Assembly (NCBI RefSeq): GCF_036373705.1
Contig: NC_089867.1
Span: 1,838,501 to 1,902,500 of the forward strand
Direction: 5' to 3'
Source: Amia ocellicauda
Lineage: Eukaryota > Chordata > Actinopteri > Amiiformes > Amiidae
Length of the DNA: 64,000 bases
How positions within the stretch are numbered: position 1 is the stretch's first letter; every line of letters starts with the position of its first letter. The notes under the pieces are model-generated. The model was not told the DNA's origin. It saw nothing but the letters and a program-made list of their open reading frames with translations, and did no database searches. Below are positions 61,543 through 64,000 of the stretch, one piece after another. The translations under genes were made by a program, and so were the position numbers.

Positions 61543-64000
61543 TGTACATACACACACACATACATACATACACACATGAAATGGGAATACTCAAGAAGGG
61601 AAATGTCAGAAGAGGAGTGCAAAATAAGTACCATTGGCAGTGGACAGTGTTGTATCATGTGACTCCTTAATTAAAGTATAATGGCTATCAAGAGTTCCAT
61701 TTCCCTTTGATTCAGCCATTATATTCTAAAAGAATAATGAAAGTTATAACCTGCACTAATCTAATTTAGATGTCTGTAGTTCTGCTTTTTGATGGCAAAG
61801 CGCATTTAAGGAAGAAAATTAACCATGAACTGCACACTAATCTACCAAAGATTTAATAAATACATCTGATTTAAAAATAATGAAAAAGATGCACCTTGTT
61901 AAAAAGCAAAACACTAGACCAAACCAGACATACATTTATCATGAGTTTTATCTGGTGTGCAAATCTGCTGGGACCTCCACCAGAGTAATTCGATTTAAGT
62001 CATTTGACATTCTCTCTCCAGGCATATAAGGTGCTGTGTTCCTCAGTGCTGCATGATACAACAGCGCCATTTGGGATCTGCTTTTTAATGTGGCCCCTTA
62101 AGATCGCCATTGTTGGGTTCATAATTAATTACTGCCGATCGATAAGTACCTATTGCTTTCTCTGATTATACTGTACTTATCAGCAATATGTTTTTCTTTT
62201 TAATTTAATCTTTGTTTTGTTAGTTTAATAATCATAACTTTCTCTGCTAATTTCCAATACTGTATATATTTTTCATAATAAAAACTAAATTGATATTTAA
62301 TTAATCTCAGTCCCATATATATATAAAAAAAAAAATACTGTATCCCTCACCTTAACAATAGGGTTAAGATTTTCAGGAATTTATATTTGTAAAAGTAGTT
62401 GCAATCCCTAATTTCACTGAGGTGTAACATCACCAGCCAAGAAACAGATTGAAGAGGAAAAGAGGGAAATTCAGTTCTTGTGGTTTGAAGATTAGGGGTT
62501 CATAACTCCATTCAAGGTTAGGAAGAAAATACTGTACACACAAAAAAATAATGTGATAAAGTATACATTTCCATACATATACACTCATACATTCATTATT
62601 TTGGCATCAGCTTGTAATGTAATACTATCTATATACCCATCATAATTTTTAATGATGTTCCCTATCAGCTTAAATAGGGACACCAAAATATATCTTTAAG
62701 AAAGTGACAGAAACAAAAAACAAATACCTGAAAATCAACAAATCTCCCAGTGTTTAGATTTTTTTTTATCAGAATACCAAACGTCAGTATTTATACACAT
62801 TTATGACCAGTCATATGACCTCTATTTCAGAAGAAAATGATGACTCTGTACTGCATCACATCGGGGTCATAGTCATGATTTTGAACTTCCTTTTGAGATT
62901 TTTGTTTATTTGTGAAGACAAACAGCTTGATCTGATGTTTTTTAAATAAACATCAGAACATTTTTATGTTGCTTAAATTAAACCTGTACTGCTTTTCACT
63001 TGCTGTGCCTTAGCACAGATTGCCCTTGAATCCACTGTAAGACATTATGGCCTGTTCTTTCTCAAAGTTCACACATTCATACTGGAAATAGATCCTGTTC
63101 TTAAAGCAGGATGTTATATCAATTCAAGTAATAAGTTATAAGTTAACAATTGGCTGCAGTCACATTAGCTTGTTGACTGATTGACTTTTTGTCTTCTTTC
63201 TGCAATGTTAAAGCATGTAAACATTCCTTCTAACATTTCACTCGATATGTAAAAAGGATTTTTTAAATGCATCTCCTGATTAGCACCAGTATTTTTCCTC
63301 CAGTACTGGAGAGAAATGGACTGTATAACTGATTCTTAGTGAAGTGCTGCTTCTTGTCATTTTATAAGCCAGGAAGAAAGTCCTATTGCTGTGTTAATCC
63401 TCCTGTATACAGTAGAAGTGGTTCTGCACAGGTGGGCAAGAGGAAGGCTTCTATGTGGAATCCACAGACTTCCCATCTTTGTTGTCTAAATGCATTTCTT
63501 CAGCTTCTAGAGACCCATATGATATATTGTTTGCCTCTGGTTGGATCTTATCTGAGGATGTCTTCCCTATTAAAAAGAAAGCAAAATCATTTACGGTTTA
63601 CTGCAGTAATTGGTTATTGGAGTAAAACATTAAGTCTAATTATGTGGAGACAAGTTCAATAGTGAAAAAAGTGCTTTCATTATACAGAGTGTAAAATTAT
63701 TTGAATTCTGTTGCTTCTACATAGGAAAGTTAGACAAATGTTAGTAAAATTAACTAGGTTTACACACAGGTTCTTGCCAAATGTTCTCCTGGAGTTGGCA
63801 GATATTTACCACAGAGGGGACTTCTCCCAATGCTCCTAACATATCCAGGCTTGTTTCCAGGCTCACAGGACTGGAGTATGTGTCATATTTAATCAGCATG
63901 TGTACACACTGGATTCCCCTACTTGGTACTTTTTGATGGTCATTTATCAAAGCACTACTTGCCTTAAATATGCTGTCAAAACATATACACTGAACAGAAA
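61543..64000. other. Intergenic DNA, no supported gene
   Basis: A short CA/TACA repeat follows the transposon (to about 61575). Two open frames (63339-63662 plus, 63750-63950 minus) resemble no family I know and show no clear splice sites. The next human neighbour of POP1 (NIPAL2) was not recognised. Confidence 0.5.

Noticed and set aside
63339-63950. Open frames at the right end as exons of the next gene
   Set aside because: No resemblance to NIPAL2 or another known neighbour, and no convincing AG/GT borders. A search against fish proteins would decide.

Overview
The window is vertebrate nuclear DNA, most likely from a ray-finned fish. Three genes appear in the order and orientation known from human 8q22: ERICH5 (+), RIDA (-), POP1 (+). 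The introns are long and AT-rich. They are full of fish-type mobile DNA: Tc1/mariner, hAT, CR1- and L2-like LINEs, a tRNA-type SINE and small MITEs. Nothing prokaryotic or viral was seen. The species cannot be fixed from what is visible.

Layout. 1-5039 is probably intron 1 of ERICH5 (exon 1 lies outside) and carries a decayed antisense CR1 relic. 5040-12086 holds ERICH5 exons 2 to 5. RIDA (137 aa, six exons) runs on the minus strand from 31557 down to 25169. A head-to-head intergenic region with two ETS-type motifs separates it from POP1, whose 15 coding exons (32561-55855, 970 aa) I could join without a frame break. 55856-64000 holds the POP1 3' UTR, a LINE relic, simple repeats and one intact DD36E Tc1/mariner element (60320-61540).

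The main structural event is a direct tandem duplication of 10,355 bp. Unit 1 is about 5394-15748 and unit 2 about 15749-26103. The breakpoints share the 4-bp microhomology AATC. One breakpoint lies inside ERICH5 exon 2 and the other in RIDA intron 4. Because the two genes converge, the duplication leaves one complete ERICH5 (its own 5' part plus unit 1) and one complete RIDA (unit 2 plus its own 5' part). Between them sit an orphan pair of RIDA 3' exons and an orphan ERICH5 3' end. I found only two base differences between the units, so the event is very recent or an assembly artefact.

An older, smaller duplication made ERICH5 exons 3 and 4 from one ancestor. POP1 intron 12 holds a three-layer nest of elements: a Tc1-like shell whose core is replaced by a LINE reverse-transcriptase piece, plus an hAT-like insertion.

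RIDA removes reactive enamine/imine by-products of amino-acid metabolism. POP1 is the large protein scaffold of RNase P and RNase MRP. ERICH5 has no established function. No functional link among the three is implied beyond the shared RIDA/POP1 promoter region.
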